Shown here in pieces: positions 61,534-64,000 of a stretch of 64,000 bases of DNA. How positions within the stretch are numbered: the stretch's first letter is position 1; each line of letters begins with the position of its first letter. Under the pieces are notes generated by a model. It ran no database searches. It had not been told where the DNA came from and worked only from the letters and a program-made list of their open reading frames with translations. The stretch is from Nitrobacter vulgaris (GTDB lineage Bacteria; Pseudomonadota; Alphaproteobacteria; Rhizobiales; Xanthobacteraceae): NCBI RefSeq assembly GCF_031453995.1, contig NZ_JAVDPZ010000022.1:4564-68563 (forward strand). The letters run 5' to 3'. Both the position numbers and the translations under genes were made by a program.

Positions 61534-63924
61534 CTAGAAGTTGAAGGTTGTCGAAACCAGGAAGGTTCGGGGCATACCGAGATAGAGATATCTGGCTGTG
61601 TTCGCGCCCGCCCAGTAGGCGTTGTTGAATACATTGTCGACGTTGAAGCGAACCACTATCGGCTTGTTGTTCCAGGGCGCTGCGAAGGTGTAGCGAACAC
61701 CGGTGTCGAAGCGTGTCCAATCCGGAACTGGAATCGTGTTGGCCTGATCGGCGAAGAATCTGCCAGTATAGATTCCGCGTGCCGTCCAGGTCAGGCCGGG
61801 CACGAAGGGTAGGTCCAACTCGCCGCCGAGATTGAGCTGGGTGTCCGGAATGCTGAAGCTGCGGTAGCCGTCGAACGTGCCCCCCTGCGTCTTCGCCTGG
61901 CGCGCGTCGATAAACATCACGCCACCCAGCAGTCGCACGCCGGGCGTGACTTCGCCGAAAACATTCAGCTCGATACCACGGTTACGGTTTTCACCCCCCT
62001 GGGTGAGAGTGTTGGTGGCCGTATTCGTGATCTGGAAGGGCTTCGTGATGTCGAAGGCGCTCGCAGTCGTAATGATCCGTCCCCAATCGACTTTGACGCC
62101 CGCTTCATATTGCCGGGTTCGATAGGGCGACAGCACTTCACCCCTGTTCGTGAATTGGTCTGGCACGATGGTGCCCGCCTCAAGCCCCTCGATGTAGTTA
62201 GCATAGAGCGAGACATTTTCGAGTGGCTTCACCACGAGCGCATAAGCGGGCGTCACGGCATCAGTGTTATAACCGCCGGTCTGCAGGCCGGTCGCCGCGC
62301 TGAAATTGCGGCTCACGACGTATTGTTGACGGACGGCCGCTGTAAACTGGATACGGTCATTCAGGATCGACATCGTATCGGCGACGCCAAAGCCCCAGAG
62401 GTGATGGTCCGAAGTCTTCGGTGGCGGAGCAACGAACAGTTGCGGCACGGGGTTCGGCATCGGGTTATAGAGGTTGGACGCGAAGGCCGTTCCGGTCGTG
62501 TTGAGGATCCCGACCTCGCCCTTCGTGTCCGTCACGTTGAAATTAACGGCGTGATGGACCGAACCCGTGTCGATTTGAGCGCGAAAGCCCGCTTGCGCGG
62601 CGTCCTGGTCGCGGAATTGGCGGTTCAGCCGCGGCGAACCGTTGAAGTTGCCGTTGAGGTTGGTGACCGTGATATCTGAATATTGATACTGGGTTGTGCC
62701 CCTGACGGCGCCGATCTGTGCGTAAGCCGTGAGGCTATCGCTGATATCGATTTCGCCTCCCGCCAAAACATACTTGCCCTCGCCTTGCCAGTACCCCCAG
62801 GTTGGCTGGAACTTCTGGGTGGGGTCAGGAGGCCGGGGCACGGAGGTCAAAGCCGGGCCTAGAACCACGAAGCGTGTCATGACATCGACGTCGTTCTTCT
62901 CGTAGCCGAGATCGAGCGACGCACGCGCGCGCTCGCCACGATAGTCGAGCCCGAGCGCTGCAGTACCGAGCTCCTGGCTTTGGTTGGCGAGCTGGGTGCC
63001 GCCGTTGCGATAGGCACCGTTGAAACGGACGCCGAACTCGCTTTGCTCGCCAAAGCGGCGCCCGGCATCCAGATGCGTGCCGAACGAAGAACGCGACGAA
63101 TAGCTGTTTGTGAGCTGCGCAATCGGTGTGTCCGTGGCCCGCTTGGTGACGAGATTGACGCTGCCGCCAACACCGCCGCCCGGCGGCGGCATGCCGTTGA
63201 GAAGCGCCCCCGGGCCCTTCAACACCTCGACCCGTTCGATTCCCGTAAGTCCTGAGAATGAGAAGGCGGAGGCGATGCCGTACAGCCCATTGAGACCATA
63301 GGCCGAGCTCGGCACGTCGAAACCGCGGATGGTCACAAAGTCAAAGCCGTAGGCGCGCGGGACGCTCGCTCGAACCGACGGGTCGTTGGCGAGCACGTCG
63401 TCGAGCTTGCGCGCCTGCTGATCTTGGACTGTCTGCGCTGTGTAGCTGGTCTGGTTGAACGGCGTATCCATGACGCTGCGATTGCCGAGGAGACCAAGTT
63501 GCCCACCAGTTGCGACTTGTCCGCCCGCATAGGCCGGCATCGGCGTCATTGTCGAGTTCGGATTGCCTGCACCCTGCACTTCGATGGTGTCGAGCGAGAT
63601 TGCACCGGCGACCGCGGCGCTGGCGGCAGCAGAAGAAGGCGCTACGATTGAGACGGTTCTCGGATCGGTGAACGAATAAATGAGTCCCGTGCCTTTGAGG
63701 ATTTTTGTAACGGCTTGCGCAGGCGTCAAAACACCGCTAACGCCCGAAGACGATTTGCCTGCCGCAATCGCGGGGACATAAACAATTTGTAGGCCGCTCT
63801 GGCGCCCAAATTCCGCTAACACGCGATTGAGGGAGCCGCCAGGGATTGCAAAGGATATCTGCGCAGTCTGTGCACTGGCCGGTGTGCATAAAGCCAATGA
63901 CCCGCATGTGCGTGGCGGTGACAA
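61534..63924 (-). CDS. TonB-dependent siderophore receptor with STN domain, 5' end uncertain
   Basis: The readable product is 796 residues long. It has an STN domain (about 22-95, ISFAIPGGSLNRVLAEFGRQ), a plug (VTIRGFDVPSSAYG, RVEVLKGPGALLNGMPPPGG), and a barrel ending MPRTFLVSTTFNF. TTG 63924 is the only standard start inside the window, without a ribosome binding site, and leaves an odd short signal (SLALCTPASAQ). The same frame stays open to base 64000, so the true start probably lies beyond the window. The STN domain implies a FecR partner, perhaps outside, or cross-talk with the fecIR pair here. Confidence 0.85.
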   Translation of the reverse strand: MSPPRTCGSLALCTPASAQTAQISFAIPGGSLNRVLAEFGRQSGLQIVYVPAIAAGKSSSGVSGVLTPAQAVTKILKGTGLIYSFTDPRTVSIVAPSSAAASAAVAGAISLDTIEVQGAGNPNSTMTPMPAYAGGQVATGGQLGLLGNRSVMDTPFNQTSYTAQTVQDQQARKLDDVLANDPSVRASVPRAYGFDFVTIRGFDVPSSAYGLNGLYGIASAFSFSGLTGIERVEVLKGPGALLNGMPPPGGGVGGSVNLVTKRATDTPIAQLTNSYSSRSSFGTHLDAGRRFGEQSEFGVRFNGAYRNGGTQLANQSQELGTAALGLDYRGERARASLDLGYEKNDVDVMTRFVVLGPALTSVPRPPDPTQKFQPTWGYWQGEGKYVLAGGEIDISDSLTAYAQIGAVRGTTQYQYSDITVTNLNGNFNGSPRLNRQFRDQDAAQAGFRAQIDTGSVHHAVNFNVTDTKGEVGILNTTGTAFASNLYNPMPNPVPQLFVAPPPKTSDHHLWGFGVADTMSILNDRIQFTAAVRQQYVVSRNFSAATGLQTGGYNTDAVTPAYALVVKPLENVSLYANYIEGLEAGTIVPDQFTNRGEVLSPYRTRQYEAGVKVDWGRIITTASAFDITKPFQITNTATNTLTQGGENRNRGIELNVFGEVTPGVRLLGGVMFIDARQAKTQGGTFDGYRSFSIPDTQLNLGGELDLPFVPGLTWTARGIYTGRFFADQANTIPVPDWTRFDTGVRYTFAAPWNNKPIVVRFNVDNVFNNAYWAGANTARYLYLGMPRTFLVSTTFNF

Positions 63925-64000
63925 AGTAGGCCACGGAGCGCCGGCGTGATGTCGGTGCGGGCGGAGTAAAAACCGTCCAGTGGCTAGGTTGATCCCTTTG

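Noticed and set aside
1..64000. tRNA, rRNA, prophage or integrative element boundaries
   Set aside because: No cloverleaf, rRNA-like stretch, integrase, phage structural gene or flanking direct repeats were found by reading; only IS scraps.

Overview
The window comes from an alphaproteobacterium, most likely of the Bradyrhizobium / Rhodopseudomonas / Afipia / Nitrobacter group. The main reasons are a FixL whose haem-PAS and kinase residues follow Bradyrhizobium FixL almost position for position, a FixJ and FixK2-type regulator, an alphaproteobacterial homospermidine synthase, and an ICE-like iron motif in front of a fecIRA cluster. I see no rRNA, tRNA, CRISPR, prophage, nif or photosynthesis genes.

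Layout. 0-6 kb: polyamine and cation genes (ornithine decarboxylase behind a structured leader, GNAT, rnk, a CDF exporter, homospermidine synthase). 6-11.4 kb: a zinc operon read leftward from a perfect Zur-like palindrome (His-rich small membrane protein, ZnuC-, ZnuB- and ZnuA-like ABC parts, CobW GTPase with a long His tract, WD40 protein). 11.7-16 kb: Fe-SOD, a DUF2147 protein, and a divergent copper module (CopA-type ATPase and CsoR-type regulator around one palindrome). 16.6-18.2 kb: hipBA. 18.5-46.6 kb: a low-oxygen block. 46.9-49.7 kb: an MgtC-like membrane protein, then decayed DNA. 49.7-64 kb: iron/haem genes (FecI-FecR-FecA, PepSY proteins, DyP peroxidase, DUF3325, DUF3649, a second TonB receptor cut by the window edge).

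The most interesting part is 21.5-46.6 kb. Eight sites fit TTGA-N6-KCAA and a ninth has one mismatch, the FixK/FNR-type pattern. They sit in front of two CBS-BON proteins, two universal stress proteins (USPs) (the first followed by a SERCA-like P2A ATPase), a frameshifted alcohol dehydrogenase, a cytochrome c, an MlaE/F/D-type lipid transporter, the hsp20 / dehydrogenase / APH-AAA fusion divergon, and a receiver-only gene just after fixLJ. FixL, FixJ and a FixK2-like protein are all encoded here. The families match the core of the mycobacterial DosR dormancy regulon (HspX, Hrp1, tandem USPs, CtpF, Rv2004c), which suggests a convergent hypoxia-survival programme run by FixLJ-K. The receiver-only gene may be a FixT-like feedback element.

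The same block carries decayed IS5, IS630 and IS110 pieces, and an ISL3 remnant lies at 55.5 kb, so the region has been rearranged. All coordinates come from reading the sequence by eye. Homology statements rest on remembered family motifs, not searches.
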